Shown one piece after another: positions 1-9,678 of a stretch of DNA of 61,893 nt (positions are counted from its first letter, which is position 1; every line of letters begins with the position of its first letter). The notes beneath the pieces were generated by a model. The model was given only the letters and a program-made list of their open reading frames with translations, searched no databases and had not been told where the DNA came from. Source of the stretch: an uncultured Paraprevotella sp. (GTDB lineage: Bacteria; Bacteroidota; Bacteroidia; Bacteroidales; Bacteroidaceae). Location of the stretch: NCBI GenBank assembly GCA_900548345.1, contig URKA01000016.1, positions 1 through 61,893 on the forward strand. Reading direction: 5' to 3'. Both the position numbers and the translations under genes were made by a program.

Positions 1-78
1 CGGGATAATTTGCGAACCTGAAAAGAGTTCCCCCACTAATTTTCTACTGACCCATTTTCTCCTCTCAACTTCTATAAA

Positions 79-152
79 TAAAAGTTTTATTTTCAAAAAC
101 AAAAGTTTTGATTTCAAGAATAAAACTTTTATTTTTAAAACCAAAACTTTTA
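79..152. repeat. Four AAAAGTTTT/AAAACTTTT boxes at an exact 21-bp period
   Basis: AAAAGTTTT occurs at 80-88 and 101-109, and its reverse complement AAAACTTTT at 122-130 and 143-151. All four starts are 21 bp apart, so the boxes lie on one helical face, and the two halves form a long imperfect inverted repeat. The block lies downstream of the last gene of the polysaccharide locus (minus strand). A small hairpin (GCAGGAAA-TAC-TTTCTGC, 170-187) sits between it and the gene. The function is unknown: a terminator, a curved-DNA element or a protein-binding array are all possible. No gene is seen in 1-223. Confidence 0.75.
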
Positions 153-223
153 TTCTTAGTTTTGAAGCGGCAGGAAATACTTTCTGCAACTATATCGTAA
201 CATCCTGATAAACAGCATCCGGA

Positions 224-1420
224 TTATCGTACGGTGAAGGTTTTGCAATTATTGCCAGCCCCATCCCAAAGTCCGTCGGCACCGGCATAAACCCATTCAC
301 CGCTCTTGCCCATCTTGAAACGGAATGTCCAATAATACGTACCGCTTTCATTGATTTCAGGCGTTTTCCCTTGATAGTAGAAATTATTGCCCCAGTCACC
401 ATTCCACCAACCGTCGGTCCAAATCCAATCTTCGCCATGAGGGTCAGGAGATGCGGAATAGCCTATCTGTCCGACAACTCCCATACCGTCCACAGCCGGC
501 TCTTCAAGGTCGGTAAGCCCTTCGATATAGACACAAGAACCGGCTTCAAACACCTGCCCCCGTTCAACGACATCCGTTGCAAACCACTGGGCGTTTGCCC
601 AAGAAATAACCAGTCCGCTGTAATCAGGCTCTTCGGGCGATGAACTTTTCACTTCAAACGAACCGTTCACATTATCCGTACCGTCCCAAAGTCCGTTTGT
701 ACCGGCATATTTCCAAGCCCCTTGTCCGTTTCGAACGCGGAATGTATAATAATAGATACCGGCCGGAAGCTCTTCCTCTATATATCCCTGATAGTAGAAA
801 TTGTCTCCCCAATCACTATGGAACGGACAATCGAACCAAACCCATTCGCTGCCGTCAGGACGGGAATTATCCGTAGCATAACCTATTTGACATACAATGT
901 CCTCTCCCGTTGCGGACTCCATGGCATTCGTTATGCCGTTGGCAAACACACAACAACCTGCTTCCAGCTTAGTTCCCTCGGCAATGACTGTTGAGACAGC
1001 CCATTGCAGGTTGGCCCACGTAATAGGAAACTCCTCTTCCGGACGGTCTTCCTCATGCTGCTTGTCCTGATGCACCGTGACCTGTGCCACCGATTCATCG
1101 CCAATGAAAAATGTCACCACGCCCTCACGTTCCTCACCGCTGTCGTTATCCGTCACGGTGACGGCCACATTCGCCACGAAATGAGTTCCATCCGACGGAT
1201 AATGATCAGGATTGACGGATATCCAATAATCCGACGGTACTGCCGTCCAAGGACGGTTGGCATCCACCTTGACGGCATGCGTACTACTGTAACCAGTAAA
1301 ACTCAACTCGGTTTGACTAACAGAGAACCGAGCGTCTTCTCTTGCAGATTCTTCATCGGAACACGCTGTCATTCCGAACGCTGCACATAATGATACGAAC
1401 AAAAATCTTAAGTACTTCAT
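224..1420 (-). CDS. BACON-domain surface glycan-binding lipoprotein with duplicated C-terminal module
   Basis: This 398-residue lipoprotein has a lipobox ending MTAC at about residue 20. Residues ~32-120 resemble a BACON domain (beta-rich, with a PWTAV motif and a VTVHQD ending). Two homologous modules of ~120 residues follow. Each starts ITWANLQW or ISWANAQW, has a QIGYA/QIGYS strand and a WGDNFYYQG/WGNNFYYQG motif, and ends with GLWDG. They are rich in Trp and Tyr, as expected for carbohydrate binding. The gene is last in the susCD operon, 4 nt after the GH35 gene, where SusE/SusF-type surface glycan-binding proteins usually sit. No catalytic signature is visible. The lipoprotein and BACON calls are firm; glycan binding is inferred from context and composition. 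Confidence 0.8.
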   Translation of the reverse strand: MKYLRFLFVSLCAAFGMTACSDEESAREDARFSVSQTELSFTGYSSTHAVKVDANRPWTAVPSDYWISVNPDHYPSDGTHFVANVAVTVTDNDSGEEREGVVTFFIGDESVAQVTVHQDKQHEEDRPEEEFPITWANLQWAVSTVIAEGTKLEAGCCVFANGITNAMESATGEDIVCQIGYATDNSRPDGSEWVWFDCPFHSDWGDNFYYQGYIEEELPAGIYYYTFRVRNGQGAWKYAGTNGLWDGTDNVNGSFEVKSSSPEEPDYSGLVISWANAQWFATDVVERGQVFEAGSCVYIEGLTDLEEPAVDGMGVVGQIGYSASPDPHGEDWIWTDGWWNGDWGNNFYYQGKTPEINESGTYYWTFRFKMGKSGEWVYAGADGLWDGAGNNCKTFTVR

Positions 1421-1424
1421 AATA

Positions 1425-3083
1425 TTATCTTGTATAAACTGTCATCTTATAAATGCCCGGAGTCCAAATTGCCTTTTTAGCTTCGGGGGAATAAACAAAT
1501 ATCTCATCGGTGGGTGTGGCATTCATGAACATGCCTCCCTGCCCTGCATCGTTTGTGAGTGTCCGGCGCCCCTTAACTAGAAGTTGGGAATGATGCCAGG
1601 TTTCGTCACCGTTCAAAAGGCGGGTGGGAATCCATTGTCCGCCACTGTCATAACCACCCTCCCAAACTTCGCGGATATAACCGGTCTTCTTATCATTTAC
1701 CGACGATACAAGTACCTTCAAACCAATACCTGCCACCACAAATTCACCGGGAGCTTCCTGAATCACCATACCATAGGATTGCGGGGAATCGAAACACACA
1801 CGAAGATGATAGTCACCCATTCTTACCGTGGACTCCGTCTCTCCCTCTGCAGGAAGAAATCCTCGGATATTATCCGAACCCTGATGACGGACTATCAACG
1901 GCATCAATTCGTTGAGCACCTTGTAACTTTGTGCAAAGCAATAGTTACCGTCGGCATCTTCGATACCGAAAGGTGAATAGCACAATGCGTTATGCTCGCT
2001 GAATGCATAAAAAGCATTGCCAGGGTTGACAGTGGCCTCCGGAATCAAGAGCGGATTGTCATGACGATGATAGTCGGCCACGATATCCTTGAATTGCGGC
2101 AGATAAATATCGGGGCAAAGGATATCCACATGAGAAGCGGCTGCTTTCCAGATGTCGAACACGAGAGATACAGGTCCACCATTAGGATACACTCCGGGAA
2201 GGTCACCCTCGGACTGAACTATCCAACAGTTGCAGAAAGTGGGAACAGGAAGTTCTTCCTTTCCGGCTTGAGCAACATAATCGACATAAGTGGCATATTG
2301 CCATGTTGTGCAATAATGTTTTGCCCGATAACCGTCGCCAAACACTTCGTTCCATGTCCCGGCTGTTTTGCTGCCGTTGGCCACCCACGCATCACGAAGA
2401 TACGGACGAAGTCTTTTGATGTTCTTCTTCATATAAGTTATCAATACCTGAGGCACCTGACTTTCGTAGAACTTTCCGGCAATCGGACTAAAATCCTTCT
2501 CTGCGAAAATACCGATTTCGTTTTCAGGCTGCACAGCTATCACCGTTCCGTCATGGTCTATTTCAGCTATGTGACGCATCAGACGACGAAAAGCCTTGGC
2601 GTCCGCTTTCATCGTTGCCTCACAAAAAGGAGATAAGGTCTCAATCTCTTTGCCCTCTGCATTCACCACACGGCGATACTTCTTCGTGTCGGTCTTGACC
2701 CATGAAGGAGCATAGCTCGACTCACCATTCTTCCACGAGCCAAACCATAGCACAACCACTTTCAGACGGTTACGACGTGCCCCGTCAATCAGATTGTCAA
2801 TGAGTGTAAAATCAAACCGATCTTCTTGTGGTTCCAACTGCTCCCAAGCGATAGGGGCAAGTACCGTATTCAAATTAAGATTCTTTAAAGACTGCCACAA
2901 TCCATTCATATAAACCGTAGTGGAATTGGAGGAATTGTGAAGCTCACCGGCAATCATCAAATATGGCTTTCCATCCACTATCAACTGAGTTGCCCCGTAT
3001 TTGTTCTTTTCCAACCGTGCCGGTCCTGCCATAGACGACAGCGCCAAGACACAAAGAAAAATTGCTGATAATATCTTTTTCAT
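1425..3083 (-). CDS. GH35-family beta-galactosidase-like glycoside hydrolase (DUF5597 type)
   Basis: This 552-residue secreted protein has a signal peptide of about 20 residues and a TIM-barrel fold typical of GH35 proteins with a DUF5597-type C-terminus. Family landmarks are the PYLMIAGELHNSS start of the barrel, the PENEIG motif with the probable acid/base Glu at residue ~189, and a LLIPEAT motif with the probable nucleophile Glu at residue ~349. It lies 8 nt downstream of the GH144-like gene and 4 nt upstream of the surface lipoprotein, so it is operonic. GH35 enzymes release terminal beta-linked galactose, but specificity in this subgroup is poorly known. The family call is firm and the substrate is not. 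Confidence 0.82.
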   Translation of the reverse strand: MKKILSAIFLCVLALSSMAGPARLEKNKYGATQLIVDGKPYLMIAGELHNSSNSTTVYMNGLWQSLKNLNLNTVLAPIAWEQLEPQEDRFDFTLIDNLIDGARRNRLKVVVLWFGSWKNGESSYAPSWVKTDTKKYRRVVNAEGKEIETLSPFCEATMKADAKAFRRLMRHIAEIDHDGTVIAVQPENEIGIFAEKDFSPIAGKFYESQVPQVLITYMKKNIKRLRPYLRDAWVANGSKTAGTWNEVFGDGYRAKHYCTTWQYATYVDYVAQAGKEELPVPTFCNCWIVQSEGDLPGVYPNGGPVSLVFDIWKAAASHVDILCPDIYLPQFKDIVADYHRHDNPLLIPEATVNPGNAFYAFSEHNALCYSPFGIEDADGNYCFAQSYKVLNELMPLIVRHQGSDNIRGFLPAEGETESTVRMGDYHLRVCFDSPQSYGMVIQEAPGEFVVAGIGLKVLVSSVNDKKTGYIREVWEGGYDSGGQWIPTRLLNGDETWHHSQLLVKGRRTLTNDAGQGGMFMNATPTDEIFVYSPEAKKAIWTPGIYKMTVYTR

Positions 3084-3091
3084 CTTGTTTC

Positions 3092-4702
3092 TTAATGAAG
3101 TATTACATTGATTGAACTTGACTCCAATGTGAGAGTGTATTTGCGGTTGCGCATCACATTCGGGTCGTAAAATTGAACGGTATTTACACCTGACGAAAGT
3201 TCAAGGCTCTTGCTCATCACCGTTTCTCCACTCGAGGTGGTCAACCGAAGCATGGCATTACCGCCCGTCCTTGAATAATAATCAATCTCATAACATTCCC
3301 TGTCGGGATGGCGCATCATGTCGTAGCAACCGGTTTGACTGTTGACAACGGATGTATAGAAACCGGTTTGACCGGCCGGCTCTGTGATTCCTGCCAATTG
3401 CAAGCCCTTCCGCACATGTTCGTTACGCATCATCAGGTTCCAGATGAGTCCGGAACGATAGTTCTCAAACATAACCGCCATCGGGGCGTGCTCCATAGCA
3501 AGGTATTCTACGTTCACCTCTTTCTTTGCAGGACGATAGGCAACACCAAAACCATACTTCCCGTTGAGTTTGGCATAATTGTATTGGAGATTCAATAATA
3601 CTTGTGTGGAATAGAAAGGCGTGTAAGGCATAGAGCTGAGTGCAGCTGTAGGAGCAAGCACACCGTCATCGTATTCAGGGTCGCGCGACAGATAGCCGGA
3701 TTCCTCTCCCACACCGCTACAAGCAGTCAATCCCCAATCGGACTCATTATAATTATATTCTTTCGGGGCTTCATAGAGACAATAATGACGGTTAATCATC
3801 GTATGATTCTGGTTCTGCCGCCAATAGAAGCAATACTTATCCTCCATTCTCTTGGGGTCAAGTCCGAGAAATGAATAATGGGCAAGGAAAAGAGGCCCTC
3901 CCTTATCACTTCCAAGAGGAAGGCTGTAACCATAGGTTTGCCGTCCCTTATGACAGAAGTTATAGCCTTGCCAACAATTGTTATACACATCAACAGGGAT
4001 ATTGTGTCCTTCCGGAGCAGCCATACCAAGGATATACACCAAAAGCGTTTCGTTCCAGCCAACCACCGGCAACTCGTAACGGTCTTCATCCTGATGCCAT
4101 ATCCAATATAACATGCCGTCTTTTACAAAACGTCTCCAATTGATGTTATTCCACAACTCTTCGGTGTTTTTACGAAGCTCAATCTCTATATCATTCTCTT
4201 GATTAAAGTATTCGCAAGCCGTAAGTAGCCCTCCCATCATGAAAGCCGTTTCAACAATCTCTCCGGCCTGGTTCTGATTGCCGAAAGCAATGATCTTACC
4301 TTGTGGGGAATACCAGTGGGCAAAACTACCGTCAAACTTGTCGGCTGTTTTGAGAAAACGGGTAATCTTTGCCACTTGCTCTGCACCGGCTTCACGACTG
4401 AGCCATCCTCGTTCCACTCCGATAATGATATTCATCACTCCCATTCCGGAAGCTCCGGTTGTAAGGGTCTGTTTATCCAAAGAACTGTTATATGCCATAC
4501 CAGTTTCCTGATTTGCCCCTTCCGTGAAGAAACGTACAGACTTAATCTCATGCTCATCCATAATGTTGCGTATCTTTGCCGGAGCATAAGTATTGTCGTT
4601 TTCCATGAATTCATCTCCGGTAGTTGAAAGGTCTTCAACACATCCGGCCATGGACGCGACTACCGCAAACGACATAATTGCATTTATCATTTTCATTCTC
4701 AT
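3092..4702 (-). CDS. GH144-like (glucoamylase-fold) lipoprotein, putative beta-1,2-glucan-active enzyme
   Basis: This is a 536-residue lipoprotein (lipobox ending SMAGC). The core matches the putative glucoamylase family (PF10091), which contains the GH144 endo-beta-1,2-glucanases. Visible landmarks are DGSFAHWYSP, the GEIVETAFMMGGLL helix pair, VVGWNETLLVYILG, FLAHYSFLGLDP and SDWGLTACSG. An extra domain of ~90 residues follows the barrel and ends beta-rich. The start codon overlaps the susD stop (TAATG), so the genes are translationally coupled. Characterised GH144 enzymes cut beta-1,2-glucan, which makes that a candidate substrate, but other activities are possible in this superfamily. Confidence 0.75.
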   Translation of the reverse strand: MRMKMINAIMSFAVVASMAGCVEDLSTTGDEFMENDNTYAPAKIRNIMDEHEIKSVRFFTEGANQETGMAYNSSLDKQTLTTGASGMGVMNIIIGVERGWLSREAGAEQVAKITRFLKTADKFDGSFAHWYSPQGKIIAFGNQNQAGEIVETAFMMGGLLTACEYFNQENDIEIELRKNTEELWNNINWRRFVKDGMLYWIWHQDEDRYELPVVGWNETLLVYILGMAAPEGHNIPVDVYNNCWQGYNFCHKGRQTYGYSLPLGSDKGGPLFLAHYSFLGLDPKRMEDKYCFYWRQNQNHTMINRHYCLYEAPKEYNYNESDWGLTACSGVGEESGYLSRDPEYDDGVLAPTAALSSMPYTPFYSTQVLLNLQYNYAKLNGKYGFGVAYRPAKKEVNVEYLAMEHAPMAVMFENYRSGLIWNLMMRNEHVRKGLQLAGITEPAGQTGFYTSVVNSQTGCYDMMRHPDRECYEIDYYSRTGGNAMLRLTTSSGETVMSKSLELSSGVNTVQFYDPNVMRNRKYTLTLESSSINVILH

Positions 4703-6198
4703 TATTGTTTATTATAACCGGGATTTTGTTTAAGTTTACCGTTAGCCTTATCTATCTCGCTTTGAGGTAACGGAAATAGCTCATGACGACCTACGACAAA
4801 GTTGGCAAGTTTGTCTTCTGCCTCATTCCAACGGACAAGGTCGAAAAAGCGTTCAAATTCAAGGGCCAGCTCGATGCGCCGTTCGTGGTGAATAATCTCA
4901 CGCAATTCGTTCCGGTCATCCGTACGTACTTCCGGCAAACAAGTCAGCGGAGAATTGCCTCCGCGGGCACGGGCACGCACCATCTCCAATTTCTCACGAG
5001 CCTCATCCAATTTATTCAGTTCACAAGCTGCCTCCGCATGCATCAATAGAATATCCGCATAACGGATTAAACGTAAGTTCATCCAATAACCATAGCACCA
5101 ATCATCACGCCCGTAAGCCTTTCGTTCGCTTTTCGGACAGTAAGTCTTGCCATTAAAGAACTTATAGTCGCTGGCATTGACAATTTCGTCATCCAGGCTC
5201 TGCCCGTTCTCAATGACCGTTGCCGCATACCGCGGGTCATTGTCTTCGTAATCCTCCATCAAATCCACCGAAGGAGCATTATGTCCGAATCCTAAATTGG
5301 GAAATCCACGAATGCCACACATCATTCCCCACTGACACCACATGTCTATTTTCTGATCCGGCTTAAAATCACAATTGATTTCCCATACGGATTCCGGCCC
5401 GAACTCATTAGCTTCATGCCATATCTCGCCGTATGGTGTCGAAAGGTCATTATCTCCCGAAGAAATGATTTGCCCCGTATAAGCAAGGCAGTTTGACCAG
5501 TCTTTGTCATACATGTAAGTCTTGGCAATAATTGCCAATGCCGCATTGCGTGTGGCACGTCCGCCATTACCGGTAGACACAAGCTCACGCCTTGAAGGTA
5601 GCTTGCCTGCAGCCCAGATAAGTTCAGGCAGATATTTGGCATGAATCTGCGCTACGGGAAGCTGATCGGCTGTTTCATCATCCTTGTTCATGACATAATC
5701 TACATAAGGAACCGCGCCAAAAGCCTGGCATAGTCTGAAATAACTTGCGGCACGAAGAAAATAGGCTTCGGCTTTCAACCGTTCAAACTCCTCTGGCTTC
5801 CGGTTCATCTTTTCCATATCATTGAGCATGGCAAGGGCTTCATTACTCTTGGTTATGACATTATAGTGCGAACTGTAATATCCGGTAAACTGGTTATTGG
5901 ACGGTGTATAGCTCAAAGTCGGGAACTGACAGAAGTCCGTACCGCCGTCACCCGCAGGCCCACCAGGATGACAATTGTCTGTAGTATGGCAATGCATAGA
6001 CACAATGGGCCACGTCTGCTCACGGAACGAATTGTATCCGTCGAACAGTTTTGAAAGAACCATCATCTCTTGTCCGCTACTCATATCGTAGTTGCCTGAG
6101 TGATACGTGCCTTTGGGTTTCGTATCCAGAAAGTCATCGGTACAGGATGATACCATGACACCGAAAGCAAATATTGCTGTATATAATATAGATTTCAT
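4702..6198 (-). CDS. SusD/RagB-family nutrient-binding outer membrane lipoprotein
   Basis: This 498-residue lipoprotein (lipobox ending VSSC, then TDDFLDTKP) is typical of SusD. It has the N-terminal SusD-like region with NVITKSNEAL, TPR-like helices with AEAYFLRAASYFRLCQAFGAVPYVD, and the C-terminal RagB/SusD signature (NLRLIRYADILLMHAEA, ERRIELALEFERFFDLVRW). It ends FPLPQSEIDKANGKLKQNPGY, as SusD proteins usually do. SusD forms the lid of the SusC channel and helps bind glycan at the cell surface. It lies 9 nt downstream of susC. Confidence 0.95.
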   Translation of the reverse strand: MKSILYTAIFAFGVMVSSCTDDFLDTKPKGTYHSGNYDMSSGQEMMVLSKLFDGYNSFREQTWPIVSMHCHTTDNCHPGGPAGDGGTDFCQFPTLSYTPSNNQFTGYYSSHYNVITKSNEALAMLNDMEKMNRKPEEFERLKAEAYFLRAASYFRLCQAFGAVPYVDYVMNKDDETADQLPVAQIHAKYLPELIWAAGKLPSRRELVSTGNGGRATRNAALAIIAKTYMYDKDWSNCLAYTGQIISSGDNDLSTPYGEIWHEANEFGPESVWEINCDFKPDQKIDMWCQWGMMCGIRGFPNLGFGHNAPSVDLMEDYEDNDPRYAATVIENGQSLDDEIVNASDYKFFNGKTYCPKSERKAYGRDDWCYGYWMNLRLIRYADILLMHAEAACELNKLDEAREKLEMVRARARGGNSPLTCLPEVRTDDRNELREIIHHERRIELALEFERFFDLVRWNEAEDKLANFVVGRHELFPLPQSEIDKANGKLKQNPGYNKQ

Positions 6199-6207
6199 AC
6201 TTATATT

Positions 6208-9200
6208 TTATAATGTAAGGGAAAGACCAAATTGGTATACGGCCGGAATAGGATAAGTGTCACCTTGGTCCATACCACCACTCAACGTCGAGCCATAGAT
6301 TTCAGGAGTATAACCTGAGTTCTTTTTCCATGTCCACATGTTCTGACCGCTGACATATATCCTCAATTGGGCTATGTTCCATTTCTCCGTAACCTTTTTG
6401 GGGAGCGTATAGCCGAATGTCATATTGCGAAGACGAAGATATTTACCATCTTCAAGCAGATTGGTAGACGACCAGTAGTTATGTCCGCGCGTCTTGTCGA
6501 TAATCGGCTCCACATTGGATGTACCCTCGCCATGCCAACGTCCCATAGTTTTCTCGTAATAATTCACGTTTGTCCATGCCACGGTTTTCTTCAAGTCAAG
6601 AATCTCATTACCGGCAACACCATTGAAATCCGCCGAGAAATCAAAGCCACGCCAGCCGAGAGTGACACCAAATCCGTAGGTAAACCTCGGCAGCGGATTG
6701 CCAATGAACGTACGGTCCGCATCACTGACAACTCCGTCACCGTTAATATCCTTGTAACGGACATCTCCGGGTTTCGCATCATAATTCAAAGGTACATAGT
6801 GCTCTATTTCCTCTTGGTTTTGGAAAATTCCATCCTGAACATATCCATAATAAGACCCGACGGGATGTCCGACTGCAGTACGGTGGTAGTCTCCGGAAAT
6901 AATATCGGCATTATTGTTACCCAACTCCGTAACACGGTTCTTCAATGTCGAGCCGTTCGCATTTAGACTATAAGTAAAGTCATATCCTCCAAGGTCAAAC
7001 TTATCCGTCCAATTGACAGAAAACTCAACCCCTTCGTTACGAATGGAACCTGCATTGGTAATGGCATATCCGGCGCCAATGGATGCCGAAGGCGAAACAT
7101 GCGCCAAAAGGTCCTTGGTAACTTTATTGAAATACCCCAACTCAAGGTTCAGGCGATTGTTGAGCATCTGTGCCTGCACCCCCACGTCTATACCTTGCAT
7201 GACTTCCCAATGGATGTCCTCATCCACTTCAAAAGCCTGGGTCGGGATATAAACAATCTTACCGTCAAGCATAATCTGTTTGCCCATCGGATTGATGGTG
7301 GGATAATACAAGTAGTTACCTATCTTGTCGTTTCCCAAGCGTCCCCAACTGAAACGCAGTTTGGCAAAATCGAGCCAACCGGAACTGTTCTTCATGAAAT
7401 TCTCCTCGCTGAACACCCATCCGAGACCTACAGAAGGAAAGTATCCCCAACGGTGTGACGGAGAGAACTTGGAACTGCCATCGGCACGGAAAGTAGCGGT
7501 CAGCAAATAGCGCGACTGATAACCATAACTTACACGCGCAAGATATGATATGAAGGACTCCTCCCCCCACCAGTCGGACGTAATTTGCCGATTAGGAGAA
7601 CCCATTGACAGCATACGAAGGTCGTCCGGAACCACCGGCATCCCATTGGCAAGCGAGTCTACAGCAGCATTGAATCCCGTAGACATAGCCTTGCGTGCAG
7701 TATAACCGGCAGTAGCCTCAATGCGATGATTTTTTGTGGTCTTCTTATAAGAAAGCAACAAGTCTCCCTGATAAGTCTGGGCGTGGTCGCTTTTACGCGA
7801 GAACGAAGTCTTATCATTCCTATCTGCCGATGAACTGGTAGCATTGTTGACATCATATTTGGGCTTGTAAGTCTCACCAAGATAAATACCAACATCTGTA
7901 TACCCAGTGGCACGCAATGTAAAGTCCTTAAGAAACTTAAACTCGGCATAGATATTGCCTAAAATACGATAATCCCGATATTTCTCAGTATCCTTATGTA
8001 TTTCCATTTGTGCGACCGGATTGCCAACATTATTTTGAATATCAGCCGAAGGATGGTAATAAGAACCCGGATTAGTAGGATTCCAATCCGTCTCCGGAGC
8101 ATAAGGAACGTACGTGGGAACAGCCAATACAGCGTTCTGAATATTAACAGAAGCAGGCTTGCTGTCCATTCGCGATACATTCAAATTACCTCCCACCTTG
8201 ACAGCATCCGAAAAGATGTAGTCTTGTGACAGACGTGCATTAAAGCGCTGGTAGGTGTTATATTTGACGGCTCCGTCTTGCTTATAATAAGTAAGTGAAA
8301 GCAGCGACTGACTCTTCTTGCCGTTGACAGACATGGAAACATTGTGATTGGTAATTAAAGCACGTTCGCGAAGCACCTTGCTTTGCCAGTCCGTCCCCTC
8401 TCCCAACATATCGGGAACCCATGACGCTGCGTCAGGATTCTGATTTACGAGCATTTCATTGTATAGCTCGGTAAACTGCGTAGCATTGGTGAGGCTGACA
8501 CGGTCGCGCCTCCATACAGTCTGAAAGCCGGCATAACCGTCGTAACTGACACGAGGGGTTTCGGAATCCGAACGTTTCGTCGTGACGATAATAACCCCAT
8601 TGGCTCCCTGTACACCGAAAATGGCAAGAGACGAAGGGTCTTTCAACACTTCTATGTTCTGAATATCACTGTTACTAAGAAACTTTATGTCGTTGCAGAA
8701 CATGCCATCCACGACATAAAGCGGATTGCTGGAAGCGTTAAGAGTACCGACACCACGTATTTTAACTTCCGGTTCTCCTCCGGCGGCCCCCGTATTGGTT
8801 ACCATAAGACCGGGCACCTTTCCTTGAAGTGAAGCAACCACATTATTGGTCGGGGTATTTTTCACATCATCTCCGGATATGGAGACAATGGCCCCGGTCA
8901 AGTCCCTTTTCTTTGAAGTTCCATATCCCGTAACCACAACTTCATTCAAATGGGAAATGTTGCTTTGCAGATGTATCTGCAACGGAGTGCGAATGTTGTC
9001 AGCCGTCAGGATTACCGTAACCGGTTCCATCCCAATAAAGTTCACACGGAGTCTGTCGCCTACTTTTACATTTGAAAGAGAAAATTCCCCCTCAAGATTG
9101 GTCGTAGTTCCTGCAGTAGCACCTTGAAGAAGCACAGTTGCCCCCGGAAGCGGTTCATTCATGGCGGCATCCCACACTGTTCCTTTCACGGTTTGCGTCT

Positions 9201-9264
9201 GGGACAAAGTCTCCGCCATGGCAGGTAAGACTAGAATTAATAAAATGATGATTCGTTTGATCAT
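6208..9264 (-). CDS. SusC/RagA-family TonB-dependent outer membrane transporter
   Basis: This 1018-residue protein has a signal peptide, an N-terminal CarboxypepD_reg-like domain (VKGTVWDAAMNEPLPGATV), the VVVTGYGTSKKRDLTGA segment before the plug, a plug domain with KIRGVGTLNASSNPLYVVDGM, and a 22-strand barrel ending YQFGLSLTL. It imports oligosaccharide across the outer membrane with energy from TonB. It is the first gene of the five-gene locus on this strand. No strong TAnnTTTG box precedes it. The best candidate on the minus strand is TGACTTTG (9320-9327), one base off. This would fit expression that depends on the divergent regulator. Confidence 0.95.
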   Translation of the reverse strand: MIKRIIILLILVLPAMAETLSQTQTVKGTVWDAAMNEPLPGATVLLQGATAGTTTNLEGEFSLSNVKVGDRLRVNFIGMEPVTVILTADNIRTPLQIHLQSNISHLNEVVVTGYGTSKKRDLTGAIVSISGDDVKNTPTNNVVASLQGKVPGLMVTNTGAAGGEPEVKIRGVGTLNASSNPLYVVDGMFCNDIKFLSNSDIQNIEVLKDPSSLAIFGVQGANGVIIVTTKRSDSETPRVSYDGYAGFQTVWRRDRVSLTNATQFTELYNEMLVNQNPDAASWVPDMLGEGTDWQSKVLRERALITNHNVSMSVNGKKSQSLLSLTYYKQDGAVKYNTYQRFNARLSQDYIFSDAVKVGGNLNVSRMDSKPASVNIQNAVLAVPTYVPYAPETDWNPTNPGSYYHPSADIQNNVGNPVAQMEIHKDTEKYRDYRILGNIYAEFKFLKDFTLRATGYTDVGIYLGETYKPKYDVNNATSSSADRNDKTSFSRKSDHAQTYQGDLLLSYKKTTKNHRIEATAGYTARKAMSTGFNAAVDSLANGMPVVPDDLRMLSMGSPNRQITSDWWGEESFISYLARVSYGYQSRYLLTATFRADGSSKFSPSHRWGYFPSVGLGWVFSEENFMKNSSGWLDFAKLRFSWGRLGNDKIGNYLYYPTINPMGKQIMLDGKIVYIPTQAFEVDEDIHWEVMQGIDVGVQAQMLNNRLNLELGYFNKVTKDLLAHVSPSASIGAGYAITNAGSIRNEGVEFSVNWTDKFDLGGYDFTYSLNANGSTLKNRVTELGNNNADIISGDYHRTAVGHPVGSYYGYVQDGIFQNQEEIEHYVPLNYDAKPGDVRYKDINGDGVVSDADRTFIGNPLPRFTYGFGVTLGWRGFDFSADFNGVAGNEILDLKKTVAWTNVNYYEKTMGRWHGEGTSNVEPIIDKTRGHNYWSSTNLLEDGKYLRLRNMTFGYTLPKKVTEKWNIAQLRIYVSGQNMWTWKKNSGYTPEIYGSTLSGGMDQGDTYPIPAVYQFGLSLTL

Positions 9265-9678
9265 TTGTTTGTTTTTTCAAGTATTCTAAATTCAGTTTCC
9301 AATAGTTTTAACATTCAAGCAAAGTCATCCTTCACTGTAATAAAACACGCACGAACAGGCATGCTTCCTTCCCCTATTCAGGAGGTTTCTTTTTTCTTTG
9401 TGTCATCTTCATAGTCCATTATAAATATGTATTCTATCCAACGTTTCAGCTTTGATGACGTAAAATTATAATAGAACTGATACTTCGCCAAGTTTTTATC
9501 CCCAACAATAACTCTCTGTTTCGTTTTTAAGTTTCCACGCCTACATCATAAACACAACATCGCGCATTCACATATTGATTATCTGACATATAGAGCATAC
9601 AAATACTTAAAACTTTTTTTTGTCAATTGGAATCTTTCATCTAAATTTGTGACGCGAAAAACATAACGGAAAAGAAAC
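9265..9678. other. Divergent intergenic region between susC and its regulator
   Basis: These 414 bases hold no plausible gene. They contain the regulator promoter at 9619-9649 and, on the other strand, only a weak -7 candidate for susC (9320-9327). Any operator for the LuxR-type regulator should lie here, but no clear dyad stands out. Confidence 0.6.
9619..9649 (+). promoter_or_regulatory. Consensus Bacteroidales promoter for the PUL regulator
   Basis: TTTG at 9619-9622, a 19-bp spacer and TAAATTTG at 9642-9649 match the Bacteroidales housekeeping consensus (TTTG, N19-21, TAnnTTTG). The start codon is 30 bp downstream. Confidence 0.8.
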
